64,000 nucleotides of DNA from Tenodera sinensis (GCA_030765045.1 CM060970.1:52786076-52850075); one strand, 5' to 3'; numbered from the stretch's first letter, positions 1 to 11,825 are shown. Notes: a model not told the origin generated them from the sequence alone. A program made the numbers and translations.

Positions 1-1720
1 CTTACGAATCAAACCATAACCAAAGAACTAATCGTGGTTGGTTTTAAATTGGTTCTACCGTAGATCACTCTAGCTCTGAATTATAGCTATTTTGATGCAA
101 GTTTCACCTCCTCAGAGATTGCAAAAGCTGAGTAGGTTTGTGCCGAAGTTAAGTTCGTAGGGCGTAACAGTGGCACAGCAGTATTGTGCATATGTCAATA
201 GAGTTCAAGCACGAGAGGACATGCTGAATCCTTTGTTTAAAGTTTTTGTTTGTTAATTCTTGGAAAATGTTTTAGAATTTGAGTTTTTTACAGAAAATTT
301 TTATTTACTACTCAAAGCATGTAAATATATTTTATTTTCTCTTTATGCTTCTCAGCAATTAAAGAACAGCGATGCTTCAGAAAATACGGAAATATGACGT
401 AATTAACTCTAAATTTGGATCTGTCCTATTCCCTCCACCCTTACAGCTATTCATATAGCACAGGTATAGGCGCGAGAGAAGTAGCGATTGAACTTGTCTT
501 ACTCAACCCGCATTCTCTTGCCGAGTGACGAAGGTTGTTTTAATACAAGCGCAGTGGTGGCTTCGTTCCCCCTGCGGGCTAGTGGTATCAACTATTGTGT
601 TTATATTAAACATATTTTGCATAAAATAATTATTACATCCATCTACTGTGATTAGACAAATTAAATAATCTCCAAGTTTATAACCTTCCTTTATCTTATA
701 CACGTAGCTGCCTTATTAACATACTAGATTTTCTCTTTCACAATAAATAGATCAGTCAGTTCCATTGCTATTTAGCATTAAATATTTAAAACTATTTGAT
801 CAACATAATAAATTGTTTGGTTTTAATCTCCATAATGTGTGCAAACATTGAAACACAAAATACAATAGTTTATAACTTCAGTTCTCTTTCCAGTCCTAAA
901 ACTAAAATATAGTTCAGATAAGGTACTAATATTATACATAATTACGCATTAAATCCTATCAAATATATCTAATATGCACTCAACCTTTTAGGTAAGTTCA
1001 GTTCCGGATACCTAATAAACTAATAAGAAACCGAAGGCCTAAAAAAGGTGGAATCATATCGTCCCTTTTATGTTCAAAAATACGAGTATTCAGAAAGTAC
1101 CTCTTAAAACTGTAAATATATACCTATAAGATTATCAAAGTTTGCTTTATACTTCCGATCTGATGGCGTTTGATATTGTAATGCTTTATATTTGCAAATT
1201 GAAATCCGCATATTAAATAGCAAACTTTTCTGTTTTTGAAACTTACAAGAAATTCTCTCTGCCACTATTTATGGAACAAATTTCCCGTCGAAGCCATACT
1301 TGCCACTGAATGACGCGTTTTGGAGGCTGAACCGCCTTGAATGGGAGGGACGACCGGTGGAGTGAGGCAAGAACGCATTTCAGTGAAGTGGCCCTTTTGA
1401 GCCGATTTTGCCCATGCCTGATGTAGCAGTTGCTGCCACCTAACCTACTGACTCATTAAAGCATCACGAGTCAGCACTGACGTTATATCTGCTCCAATAT
1501 GCTGGACCAAAATTAAATGAGCTTTCCATACATACAGTTCGAAAGCATCAGATTTCTTACACGAATTATTCTGTAAGTTTCAAAAAATATAAAGGTAATG
1601 ACATTCATAGGGAAAGAACCGATTAAAACAAACAGTTGTAAATAACCGTTGCGTTGAACACGTGAGCCATTTTAACCACTTGGGAACTGATGTTAAGTTA
1701 CGAGAAGTAATATGGCGTGG
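1..1720. other. AT-rich flank, no gene recognised
   Basis: No coding region, RNA gene or recognisable transposon is seen. Short open frames here are low-complexity and lack domain motifs. A GC-richer patch at about 1,270-1,480 stands out by composition, but I could not match it to any family; it may be the remnant of an old repeat. Confidence 0.5.
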
Positions 1721-1723
1721 ACA

Positions 1724-2190
1724 ATAAAATATGCAAATTTCAAAGTGTGTGGAACAATTAATAGGACATTTAGAAACAAAATACATGAAGAAACAAAATT
1801 AATTTTACAAAGATATGGCTATATACTAGCTTACGGAAGTGATGCTTGAACACTAAAAAGCAACAAAGTAAAATACAGGCTTCAGAAATGAACTCTATAA
1901 GAAGTGTGAAGGGATATACGAAGAGAGATCTAATAACAAATGAAAGTATAGGAGAAGAGTTAGGAAATTTTAATATAAATGAAAGGTTAAAAGATTTTAA
2001 ACAAAAATGGAAGGAATATGTTGAAAGAATGCCAGAGATCAGACTTCCTAAACAAATAATGTAATATCATCCTAAAGGTAGAAGATTGGTGGGCAGACCC
2101 AGGAAACAATGGCTGGATGACTTTGAAGGCGGAACAGGCACTTAATTGCCTATGCTCTGCATTGAAGAAGTAGTAGTTTAAAAAGATTGC
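1724..2190 (+). pseudogene. Decayed LINE (non-LTR retrotransposon) 3' end, reverse transcriptase C-terminal tail
   Basis: The translation matches the tail of insect LINE polymerases. A first frame (1,727 onward) reads KYANFKVCGTINRTFRNK and then LAYGSDA, followed by TGA (1,847-1,849) where the family has Trp (YGSEAW). The frame then shifts between about 1,865 and 1,885. The second frame carries MNSIRSVKGYTKRD, LKDFKQKWKEYVERMPEIRLPK, a TAA at 2,062-2,064, then YHPKGRRLVGRPRKQWLDDF, ending at TAA 2,143-2,145. The GRPRKQW motif is the usual C-terminal signature. With two internal stops and a frameshift it is dead. The 5' part, including the catalytic reverse transcriptase core and endonuclease, is absent, as expected for a 5'-truncated insertion. 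A related copy lies on the minus strand at 54,003-54,262. Clade (RTE-, L2- or CR1-like) is uncertain. Confidence 0.8.
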
Positions 2191-2274
2191 ATGAAAACTC
2201 AGGCCTATGGAATACACAGTAGATTGAAAATATAAAATAGATTATGAATCTTCAAGGCCTAGAGATTTTTCTTA

Positions 2275-2490
2275 AAAATATGAGGTGTTGCATCCATGTG
2301 ACTTTCTCTAATTTGTCGTTAACTATTGTCTTACAAACGCTAATAGTTCTATCCACTTCATGTTCATTTACATTTGCAGAAAATATTGTACAAGGGAATT
2401 AGGGAAATAGAGTAGTTTTAAGGGTGAATCGCTATGTAACGGCTTTGAAATTTCGTTCTCTTTGAATGACTAAGAATAAAGGTAAGAGAA
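2275..2490 (+). repeat. Dispersed repeat R1, copy 1
   Basis: This stretch aligns by eye with 11,550-11,685, 62,408-62,640 and 63,418-63,650. Shared landmarks in order are a GTTGCAT..CATGTG segment, CTTTCTCTA, CTTACAAAC, TATCCA.TTCATGTT.AT, TTTGCAGAAA, and AAGGGAATTAGGGAA. It is moderately diverged. No terminal repeats or coding content are visible, so class is unknown; a nonautonomous DNA element or an LTR-like fragment are both possible. Confidence 0.55.
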
Positions 2491-2695
2491 AAGACTCCCA
2501 TTTGAGAAAAGCAAAGTAATTAAAATTCAAACCAATAACAGCGAGTGTTTAGGAAATGGTTAACCTTAGAGTAGTCATCTTTAGGACAGAGGCAGTTCCT
2601 ATATTAGTTAAACACTCCCTATATTAAACAAATTCCCTACGAGTGCAGGACTCTATTTAACTGATTTTAATACTGGCCGTGAAAGCCTACGAACC
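2490..2695. other. No feature recognised
   Basis: AT-rich sequence between the R1 copy and the SINE. It may include a decayed continuation of R1, because CCCATTTGAGAAAAG near 2,498 resembles the segment after the 63.4 kb copy. Nothing else is supported. Confidence 0.3.
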
Positions 2696-2935
2696 TCGAT
2701 GAAGTTACTATATTTCTCTTTTGAGTTTGTCTTAATCTTGGTAGGTCATATCGGACGATGAATGAAATGGGTGAATGATGCTCAAATGAGCCTTGATTCC
2801 ATAAATCTACCCAACATTATCTTCTCAGGATAAGGGAAAACCCCGGGTAAAACCTTATCTGGAACTCGCCTTAACCGAGATTCAAACTGGGGATCTCTAG
2901 ACACACTACCACCCCACACAAAAGTGGGGTATATT
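2695..2935 (-). mobile_element. tRNA-derived SINE fragment (minus strand)
   Basis: On the minus strand a B-box-like motif (AGTTTGAATCT, about 2,877-2,887) is followed by a body containing CCCGGGGTTTTCCCTTATCC and then a CATTCACCCATTTCATTCAT stretch. This order (tRNA head, GGTTTTCCC body, pyrimidine-rich CATTTCAT segment) is typical of insect tRNA-derived SINEs. The A box is not clear, so the head is decayed. The segment near 2,690 containing CGTAGGCTTTCACGGCC may belong to another repeat. Confidence 0.5.
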
Positions 2936-2939
2936 GTTT

Positions 2940-4790
2940 TGTATACCATCTCAAATATTTTATTGTGTAAAGTTGAACATGCTATAAAACATTGCTATGG
3001 TAACCAATTAAACAGTTGAAAGAGAATCCCTATTTGTATATGTGAATCGAACAATAACATCGTTAACATTGAATAAGTTACACATGCAAATTTTCAAAAT
3101 GTTGTCCATTTACAATCCATCAATGTGAAGGGCTCATAAACCCATGTTTAATGTTTTCATTGACTGATGGTGATATTTCTCTACAGTCCACTCGTATTCT
3201 TTTCAGCTCACCAATATTAACCGGCAGTGCAGCAAATACCTTAGATGTAATAACCCTATAGAAAATAATCAAGAAGGAACTTGTCTCATCTAGTGTACTT
3301 TTTACTGTCACCAAACCCAATCATTAAAACCTCAATTTTGTCACTTTCACATAAAAGATTATGTTGTTTATTTCTGCAAACCAGCTGCAAGAATAACACC
3401 GGAAATTAAAAAATGTACTTGGTTACCATGACAACATTTTTGACATAAAACAGTTAATTGTACAGCGATACACAATGAAATTTGTGAGGTGGTATACAAA
3501 AGTAATTATATACTGTAATTTAAAAATGTAACGTCAACTTTTTCAACAACGGTATTCAGAATGACTTGTTTTTGTGAAAGTCGTTTACAAAATTCCTAAT
3601 GTGTGACGTGTAGGAGCATTATTTTTTATAAATATTTCCATTTAGCTAATAAGATGGTATGCTAAACCTTACTGTCCAATCTTGCCAGTACCAAGGGAAA
3701 GCTGCTTAATGCGGAAGATCTCCATAGGTTGATTGCAATTTTACAATAAAACTATGGGTTAGACTTTCGTGGATGTTTCCCACTGAATCCGTTTCTCTGC
3801 GACAGTACCTTTCGTCCACAAATAGGAATAATCTCTGTTAAGTCGTTTTTCATCGTCGAGATTCAATGGAAAAATGCAAAGATGGTATTTTAAGGCAATG
3901 CACCTGTGAAATTGGATGAAAGAATGCAAAATTGATTTGTGTCCGTGGTCTTTGAAACCCTTCTTAATATAGTATTGTAATGCACACTAAAATTTTAAAT
4001 GTCCTTTTTCTCAAAACATTTTTTTATTATTTTTCTCTTCTTAAAATGCCCTCGTGTCAAAATGTTTGATCGATTAACTTTCAATTTGTTAGCGAATATT
4101 CATAAACGATTACTCACATAGCCATTTTTGGGAATTTTATGGCTAGATTGCCTTTTATGAAATATTTTCATAGCCTGATGTTCATAAAACGAAAAAGACC
4201 ACAATGCAATGAGCATTGCATTCTTTTCTAGCATAGTGTTATTTTAATTTTAAAAAATCCAATGTGAGGTTTTTTATAATGGTCTGTTAAAAGCAAAATA
4301 CAGTCCTTACTAGGATGTGAGCACCGGTTAACACATGGAGAATTTTTAACTAACATTATTTACATGCAGAATAAAAACACTCTCAGAATCAAAAGAAAAT
4401 ACACGATTAAAATTTCGTATGATGGTTATATTACATTTGCTTAAATAGAATTGCGGATTTTTGGATTTTTACTGGTGCATTGCCTTGATAATATTATAAG
4501 GCGAAGATTTTCAACAAAGTTCTCCCATATAAAAGAAGGCAAGTTTTTCATCTACATTTTACTTTAACACCAACTTTAAAATTTTTTATTAAAACGTGGT
4601 ATACTTGAGATATGGAAATGATAAATAGGAAATGTACATAATTTTATGCCAGCCAGTTTACTGCTGGTTATTTAAATCTGGGAAATAAAGTACTTCAGAT
4701 TGTGAATTACCCTTGAGGTACTAGTCTCAAATGTGAGATTCCCTTGTGGTCTACCGGGAAAATACGAGTCGGTTTGGAAATTTAATGTGA
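2940..4790. other. AT-rich intergenic DNA, no gene recognised
   Basis: About 1.85 kb without a supportable open frame, RNA gene or clear repeat. Composition is uniformly AT-rich with poly-T runs (for example 4,018-4,032). The short minus-strand open frame at 3,120-3,320 shows no recognisable motif. Confidence 0.45.
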
Positions 4791-4792
4791 TA

Positions 4793-4990
4793 CTGGCAAG
4801 TTGGCCAGGATAGCTAGTGGTTGGAGCAGCCAGCGTGCGAAGCAGAAAATCCGTGGTTCAAATCCCGGCTATGGTATTGAATTTTTCGGTCCTGATTCTA
4901 CCTCTCAGAACTTGTATTTCGAGTTTCTATAAATATTCTGTGAAGCCCTTTTAACTCGGTTAATTTTTGTCTAGTGTAGAACCTTATAAA
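4793..4990 (+). mobile_element. tRNA-derived SINE
   Basis: The head carries an A-box-like segment (TAGCTAGTGGTTGGAGC) and a near-perfect B box (GGTTCAAATCC) about 40 bp downstream, the spacing of an RNA polymerase III type 2 promoter. A tRNA-unrelated body follows (CGGTCCTGATTCTACC onward). The head does not fold into a proper acceptor stem and has no clear anticodon arm, so it is a SINE rather than a tRNA gene. The 3' boundary is approximate. Confidence 0.6.
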
Positions 4991-5147
4991 ATTATTAGGA
5001 ACATGTTTATTCTCTCTACTACTGTTTAGAGGAACCACAGTAAATACATATTTTGAGAACCCCGCATCCCGCGAAAAGCTTTAGTAGTGAGAGAGGGAAT
5101 GTTAGATTAGGTTTAATTGTTTAAATTCTGTATGTTTATTGGCGAGA

Positions 5148-5455
5148 CGGCGCCATGGCCAAGCGGTTAGACCGTTCTATCACCAAGGCAACCCAGGTTC
5201 GATCCCAGGGACTTGCATGTGGTATACGTAACGGACGAAGCGGCGTCTGGGCGGGTTTTCTACGGGTTGTCCAACTGTTCCAACATCACCTTTCCAATCC
5301 TCCATTTTTCCTGCAGTTCGCATCAACCTCTTCATCACTCTCATAGCTGGTGCTAGGCTGACCACCCGTTTCCAGGTCTTCACTCTGTCCGGTCCAGTAG
5401 CTGTAAATACAGTACTGTGGTTTGTTGCCACGATTGATTTTCGTAAACAAGCGTA
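5148..5455 (+). mobile_element. tRNA-derived SINE (Leu/Ser-like head)
   Basis: An A box (TGGCCAAGCGGTTAG, 5,156-5,170) and a B box (GGTTCGATCCC, about 5,197-5,207) are well preserved. The T-arm stem pairs at four of five positions, but no acceptor stem forms. The body continues with CTGGGCGGGTTTTCTACGGG and a pyrimidine-rich tract of CATCA/TTCATCACTCTCAT type, as in several insect SINE families. It is the least decayed SINE in the left flank. Open frames across it on both strands are incidental. Confidence 0.65.
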
Positions 5456-6628
5456 AAGCTACTTTATTTCGGATATTTTAGCATTTTAGGTTTTTTAACA
5501 TTTTAATTCTTCGGTTTTAACTGCTAACTTTTAGCAATTTTAAGCTTCAGTTTTTAGTTTAAGTGGAAAGTTTTGATAGTTGAGTTTTGCTGCTTTTATA
5601 TATTTTTTATGGGTGATGTTTCAACACTTGAACTTCCGTGATTTTATTTGTGGTCTCGGAGCCCTAATAAAATTGTCGACGGGCCCTTAAACACTACAGT
5701 CATTCACTGTCCAGTCCATAGGTTCCTCTGACCCTTAACAGGCATCTGACCCTAGGCACAGGCCTATAGGTTTGTTCTGCATACGGGAAAGGTAATCAGA
5801 TAAAGGAGCTCAGGCAAGTCTTGAACATAGACATCTCAAAAACACATAATTATTTAGAAATATGCATACACAAGTTTACAGATTTTAAATTTGAAATGTT
5901 TTTGTTTGAAATATTAGGTAATATTGAATTAAACTGCTGTTTATATTTATAATAATGAATCTAAATTTTATTCTTGTATAAATAAACAATTTTTAGATCG
6001 ATAAGCAGCAGCACTACCACATTTTCTTTTACGTCATAAGTTTAGCGTAGTCACTAAACATAAAATCGCTGTGCTTGGATTTTACAAGTTTGTCATCGCA
6101 CATATTTGTATTCTTACTAGTATGCAAAGAATTAAAAGTTAGACATAATATTTACGCTTGTAAAATATTAATACAAACGATAAACATATTAATTTCATTT
6201 TTACATAGTTGTGTAATGCAGAAAATTAGCATGGAAATCACATCACTCGGAGCTCGCACGTTACTTCATTCAATAACAAACAGACTAATAAATACCGTCC
6301 TAATATTACAACTGCTTTGGAAACTCAACACAGATTTTAGCATAAATTCACTACACTTAGCTTTAACAGTATATGAAGTTGCACAATGTTTACATATCTA
6401 AAAAGGAGTGTCTAAATTGAAGTATCAGATATATAGAAATGTCATAAGCATGCTTAATTTGTCTGCTTAACATTATGATCATACATTTGAATTTTATGGC
6501 CCACTCGTCACTGTACTTCCACTTGTGATTAACAAATCAACAAATACAATTAGGTACCGCAAAACTGATTATAGTTATTAAATGTAAACACTTCTCACAG
6601 GTCGTGTGTCATTCCAAATTTAGCCCAT

Positions 6629-6763
6629 GTTAGCTTATGAAGCCTAGGTTAGTGTATGTATGAACGGGATGACAGGGTCCTGTGTTATATTTAGTTTGTT
6701 AGGCTGCAACGCCTAGGTTTGTGTGTATATATCAAAGGAATAACAAGCCTCTGTGTTATCACT
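6629..6763 (+). repeat. Two imperfect direct repeats of about 70 bp
   Basis: GTTAG....GCCTAGGTT.GTGT.T.TAT ... ATGACAGGGTCCTGTGTTAT is followed by a diverged second copy. The GCCTAGGTT landmark recurs 69 bp apart (6,642 and 6,711) and CTGTGTTAT 71 bp apart (6,680 and 6,751). Only two units are seen. Confidence 0.55.
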
Positions 6764-7823
6764 TATCAGAGAGGCGGTATCTGTCCTTTCCATTAATAAC
6801 TAAGTATTCATAACACAGTAATCTCAACTGTTTCTCCACTTTTACAAATTGACGCACGCCTTAATCATTTGCAGAAATACAAAGTATAACAAACCCAAAT
6901 TTGCCTACCATCCATTCAAGAGTTCGAACCAGGATTTATAGCAGTGGCATGTTTTAGTTAACTTAGCTTCTTAATGATATTCCAGAAGCTTTAAAGATTT
7001 ACACAAATAAGATTTTTATTAATCACCTGGCGTCATTGGTTTATCTCTAACATGTAGCCTTAGATACCACTTGCCCAGTAGCCTTAGATGATCAACATAC
7101 AGAAAAATAATACTTAAACTATTTATCTTCACAGACGTTATTTTAGAATTTATTACACATTGTTTATATACACATGTAATATATTATTACCTATGGTATC
7201 CTGTGTCACTATAAGCTTCAGTCTGACAGAAAATTTAAATAAATACCGTCAAAACAAAAATTCCAAATTTGACTTATCATTCCATAACGGACGTCAGAAA
7301 GGAGATTAACGAATATTACATGGATTCACCTTTCCTTCGTTATTTTGAGGCCTTGAAAGCGTAAATAAGTAATTATGTCGGCAAAATCGATCACTTTGAC
7401 AAAGATACAGAAGGTCTTGCGAGCTTTTGTAGCATTACATAGCATTAAATAATTGTGTGAAATGGAGTGGAATTTCAGTTCCAAGCTAGGCAGTGATTGC
7501 CAGGTTATCTGTACCAAGTGTGGTGGAAATCGGTGCAACGGTTTAAGAGCCTGATAGACAATCCAGCAATAAACACAATTGCATTAAAGCTTGGCTTACT
7601 TACTAAACATGAAATCACTTTATATATATTTTACAGCTCGTTTCACTCCACAATGTTTATATACTTAATGCAGTGTCATAAAATGCACATTTAGATAATG
7701 TAAGAATTCGACAGTATAATCAATTTTAGTTTTAACCCATATGTAGGTGTATTTTCGTGGTATCTGCATATCCTTAATTTCTGTCTAAACATCATTTGCC
7801 TCCATATATTTACATTACGTAGT

Positions 7824-7825
<2 letters not shown>

Positions 7826-7880
<55 letters not shown>

Positions 7881-7892
7881 CGCGCGCGCGCG
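7826..7892 (+). repeat. (GT)n(CG)n compound microsatellite
   Basis: About 23 GT dinucleotides (7,826-7,872) run directly into 10 CG dinucleotides (7,873-7,892) without interruption. Alternating purine-pyrimidine tracts of this kind can adopt left-handed Z-DNA under supercoiling. Confidence 0.95.
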
Positions 7893-8887
7893 TTATAAAA
7901 TGTAAGAAAGAATATTTAGACAAATACTAAAATTGATATTTAGGTTAATCGTATTCCAGACTTGGTACATGAAGAATTGCAATAACATTCTCCACAAACT
8001 ACCCATTAGTATATGGAAAACGTTTCGTTATTTTTTATTTGCGCACAAACATATCGATCGATTTTGATTACATGTCATAATTTGCGACACACTAGTAAAA
8101 CGTATATCTAAAATTTTCTACAAATAGCCGATGTCCTCTTTATTCTGAAAAAAAAGTATATCATTTTGAATATATGGTAAATTATAATAGACAAAAGCTC
8201 ACTGCACCAAAAATGAAGGCTCTAATAGAAGTGCACAATTTATTTCAAACAAATTTGTGGCATTAATTTCCGAGACATTTGTAACTTCTAGTGGGAATTC
8301 TCCAATTGTTTTAAGGAAGTGTTAAGCCATTGCCCTTTTGTTTTCTGTATGGTCAAGCAGCACGGAATTTAAAAACCAACCTTATAAGCATTTGAATGTT
8401 GCTCATTCTCCCTTGTAACCGTAAGGAATTATGCAATGAAACTGTTTCAACAAATGTTTGTTGATTAGCAAGAAGTCAGTAAAAATAAACTTTTGTAATC
8501 GGTATCTTTAGAAGCATGGGTAGAGAAAATCGTGTGAATAGTTAGACTATAAGCAGAGTACTTGAAAACGTACTTTCCTTTTCCATGAGCTAAAGCAAAC
8601 AATGTGTAAAAGTTGCCAACTAATTGTTGCCTTTTTAAAATGTTGAGTGTTGTTTCAAGTTATAAAATGTATATTAGTGTAGTGTCCTATAAGTTAAACC
8701 ATTTCCAGAAAATATCTGTCATGATTGACACGACGTAAATAAAGAGTAACTAGGAAACTAAATCATAATAGGTAGAGAAAATATTGTGGATCAATTATTT
8801 GTGTTTTAGAGTGTGCATAGCTTACGTATAATCTTAAATTTAGCTTATTTGAGAAAAAAAGAAAGATTGTAATATGGGATTTAAGTT

Positions 8888-8930
8888 GTAACACTAGAAC
8901 TACCAAGCGCGGCAATTTTATTTTATTAAA
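8888..8930 (+). mobile_element. Possible piggyBac-like terminal inverted repeat
   Basis: A GTAA followed by CACTAGAACTACCAAG recalls ends of some insect piggyBac-like elements, which insert at TTAA and begin with CACTAGAAC-type termini. The matching opposite end was not found, so this may be a solo end or chance. The family assignment is from memory. Confidence 0.2.
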
Positions 8931-9887
8931 AATCTTAATAAATATGTTTGTTTATAAACCCTTTTCTATTTGCTTTTCATCTTGTATTATACTGTACATT
9001 TATTGGTTAAACTTTTAAAAATTGGGAATTAAAAAGATAACTGTTCTGCTCAAGGGTATATTTTGCCCTGCGTTAGTATTGTCTATGACCATATGTGTAA
9101 TTGTCTAATAAATTTCATTTGGAAACCTTGTTTATGAGTTTTACGGTGCATATTGAGTGTAGTTTCATTGTCGATTTATAGACTAAGCATTATTATTGGC
9201 AGTTTTTCACAGCAGAGCAAATGTTTCTTGTAAGGAAGATTTTCTATAATGAATTATGGAGGACCTTATATTCCCCAAAATGGCTCTGATTGTATGCAAG
9301 GGAGTAAATTGTCTGCATCTCTAAATGACAGTATTTTCTGTGATTCAAGAGTCTTGAACATTTTCAATATATCGTAACGTATATTCATGTAGGTGTTTTA
9401 TTTCTGCTTTTGAAGCTTTTCGTCATGGACTAAAATGTATGATCTAGTCATTAGGGTGTGAAGAAATTTTGGGCAGCCTGTATATTCAAGTACTGACATG
9501 TTTTTAGTTTATAAAAACTTTGTTGAAGTTTTGGCCACTATTACTTGATTCACTAGAGAAAAATAGTGCATTAACTAATACAGTTTTAGACTCCTGATGT
9601 GTTTAATCATTTCACCAAGCACTTCAGCAAACTTATCTCATATTGAAGTTACAATCAATGTATAAATCACGCCGTTTTTTATGTAGCACAGAGAAGTTCT
9701 GCTCTTAGTTAGTAGTCCATGTAATCTTAAATAACTTGATAGCACTAGGTTCATTACAAAGAAGAAACGTCCCCAACACAATTGAAAATTGTACATTTGG
9801 AAGTTGTCCACATGATCTTTAATGCTTGTTTTAGATACATTAATAAATTTAATTATACTAATTGTTTTTTCAATGTTTCTATTCCAG

Positions 9888-10137
9888 GTTCAAGAAGTGT
9901 CGGTGAAAATGAGGCAGTTATTAAAAACAAATCGGTGATAAGCAAGAAGGATAATGGTATACCGCTATCTCAACACAGGATGAAAGGATGAAAGCTGCAA
10001 TATCGACCTACTCTGAAGATGAAGTGGTTACAGTGCCGAACGTTAGAGTGCAGGCCGAGCTGAATGGGATAGCGCTGCCATCTGTGGGAGTTTTAAGTTT
10101 GTACAAATCAACACGTGCAGTTTTATTTCCGCATTAG
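9888..10137 (+). CDS. Candidate terminal exon, unknown protein (weak)
   Basis: A pyrimidine-rich tract ends in a plausible splice acceptor (TTTCTATTCCAG, AG at 9,886-9,887). The sequence that follows is visibly GC-richer than its surroundings. Two frames are of interest. One runs from the acceptor to TGA at 9,989-9,991 (SRSVGENEAVIKNKSVIS...). The other is open from 9,955 to TAG at 10,135-10,137 and contains MKAAISTYSEDEVVTVPNVR then VQAELNGIALPSVG. A second AG at about 9,977-9,978 would join the latter frame. An AATAAA polyadenylation hexamer follows at 10,379-10,384. I recognise no domain. It could equally be an old repeat; without a homologue or transcript this stays weak. Confidence 0.18.
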
Positions 10138-11545
10138 TTTTTATGATTAAGAAGAAAGCTTTAAGTGAAGATAAATTTGGTAAAACAAGGACAGAAGGCT
10201 TCAAGTTAAACAGAAAATGTGTCAAATAATCGACTCAAAGACTAACATAAAAAACAGCATTTACTGTTGACCAATAATGTAAAATAGTTTAAGGGAACTA
10301 ACCTGTGACAGTTGCCTAACATTTTAAGAAGTACAGGGTTATTAACATATGAATATGTAGGTATGCAACGGTGTAGATAATAAATTTATTTATTCTTATC
10401 AGTGCTCGTTATCAATCCAAATCCTCCTTGTTGTGTAAATTTTTGCTAATTCCTTTAAAAATTTCAAAGCTGAAAATGAGAAGTTATAACTTGATGTTCA
10501 GGAAACATACATTTCAAAACATTTTGTTCGTCAATAGCATAAGGAAAGATGTATATACTTTGGAATTCGTTTCGTATGGTACTTAAAGTTTTATATGTAA
10601 GTAAAGACTTAATTTACATAAAAGATTGATACTTAATCTAGCTTCGTCTTTGGGTTGCTCTCTCTCTCTCCCTCACACACCCAATAAATAAGACTTTGAA
10701 CTTTTGAAAATAACTGTCGTCACATAATATTGTATGAAACTAATAACCTTTGTACAGTAATGTTAGATATCAGGTAAACAATATGTATGCAGTGTTACAT
10801 GTTCTTTAACGGAACGTGCTGACTGAAACACATACATAGCTTTTCTAAAAATACAATTTTTCGGTTCAGAAGGCCTCAAAGCATTTATTTCCGGGGAAAT
10901 ATTAATATGGAATTTTTGGGTGAAACAAAAGTTGTCTGGACGAAGCAAAAAAAAGATATGTATTTATGTAACAAGGAAACGTGGACTGGTTGATGCTCGG
11001 ATGTTACCACCAGAGAGTTGATACTGAATCACCAGAGATTAACGCCAATGCCCCTCTAAGGACCAGCCATGAGTGCACCCAACGCTGTGAACAGCTCTGT
11101 GGACAAACAGAACATGCCCCGTGGGTTAACGACGTTTCTATTCCGATAACTGTATATCATTAACGTGATTGTGGTTTTATCAAAGCCATAATATGCAAGT
11201 AGATCCTGCGGTTTTAATCAATTACACGAGTACATATGCGCTGTGGTCAGTATTGTTTAACATGTTAATTTCAATTTACGACTTCTTTCTGATTTGATTA
11301 TACTTTATTAACGCTTAACTTCGTTAATTTCATGAATACGGGACAAACTTGTGATGGCTAATCAAAAGGCACGCGAAGTAAAGCTTGATTGATTTAATAA
11401 TGCGTGTTTGACATAATTCTATTAAATGTATGGTATTCATCAAACGTCATAATGAGCATCTATTGGGATCAAATTGAGAGAGCGAAATGCACAAGCTAAC
11501 AACCCCCTATACCTAAAATTACATTTTAAGAGACTAAAATTTATA
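10138..11545. other. No gene recognised
   Basis: AT-rich DNA with a GC-richer patch at about 10,981-11,165 that is open on the plus strand (MDWLMLGCYHQRVDTESPEI...). The translation matches nothing I know and lacks a start context or splice signals. A short CT/CA tract lies at about 10,663-10,685. Otherwise nothing is seen. Confidence 0.4.
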
Positions 11546-11549
11546 CATA

Positions 11550-11685
11550 AAAAATCTGGTGTTGCAATCATGTGGTTTTCTCACTATGTCCTATTAAATA
11601 TTCTTACTTGTATTTCTATCTAATTCATGTTTATCTGGACAAACATTTACAGAAATCACCAAGGTAAAAAAAAAGCTCAAACCTG
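11550..11685 (+). repeat. Dispersed repeat R1, copy 2 (partial, beside the array)
   Basis: ATCTGGTGTTGCAATCATGTGG, the TTCTCACTATG segment, ATTTCTATCTAATTCATGTT and ACAAACATTTACAGAAATC match the R1 copies at 2,275 and 62.4/63.4 kb. The match ends at a poly-A run near 11,666-11,674, so only the first part of the repeat is present. It ends about 140 bp before the tandem array. Confidence 0.5.
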
Positions 11686-11747
11686 TAAATCTGTTGCTTC
11701 TGTTTATTGACAGGCTTTCATCAACTAGTTGTCGAAGGACCCCTAAA

Positions 11748-11825
11748 ACTCACCGACTCACCGACTCACAGACAGACATTCACTCACAGACACTCACTGT
11801 CTACCCAATAAATCACACACTCATA
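11748..11825 (+). repeat. Degenerate short pre-array tract
   Basis: Overlapping degenerate copies of ACTCACCGACTC and ACTCACAGACA (about 10-12 bp) precede the first recognisable 19-bp unit. They share the short word ACAGAC with the array unit. Confidence 0.5.

Larger units (their letters stand above)
5456..9780. other. AT-rich intergenic DNA with small repeats only
   Basis: No gene is supported across this stretch. It holds a short imperfect direct repeat (6,629-6,763), a dinucleotide tract (7,826-7,892) and a possible transposon end (8,888-8,930), each listed separately. The short open frames (for example 6,075-6,401 and 7,326-7,538) have no recognisable motif. Confidence 0.45.

Noticed and set aside
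5148..5230. Functional tRNA gene
   Set aside because: A and B boxes are good but no acceptor stem or anticodon arm can be drawn; the downstream body shows it is a SINE. The same holds for 4,793, 50,226 and 57,725.
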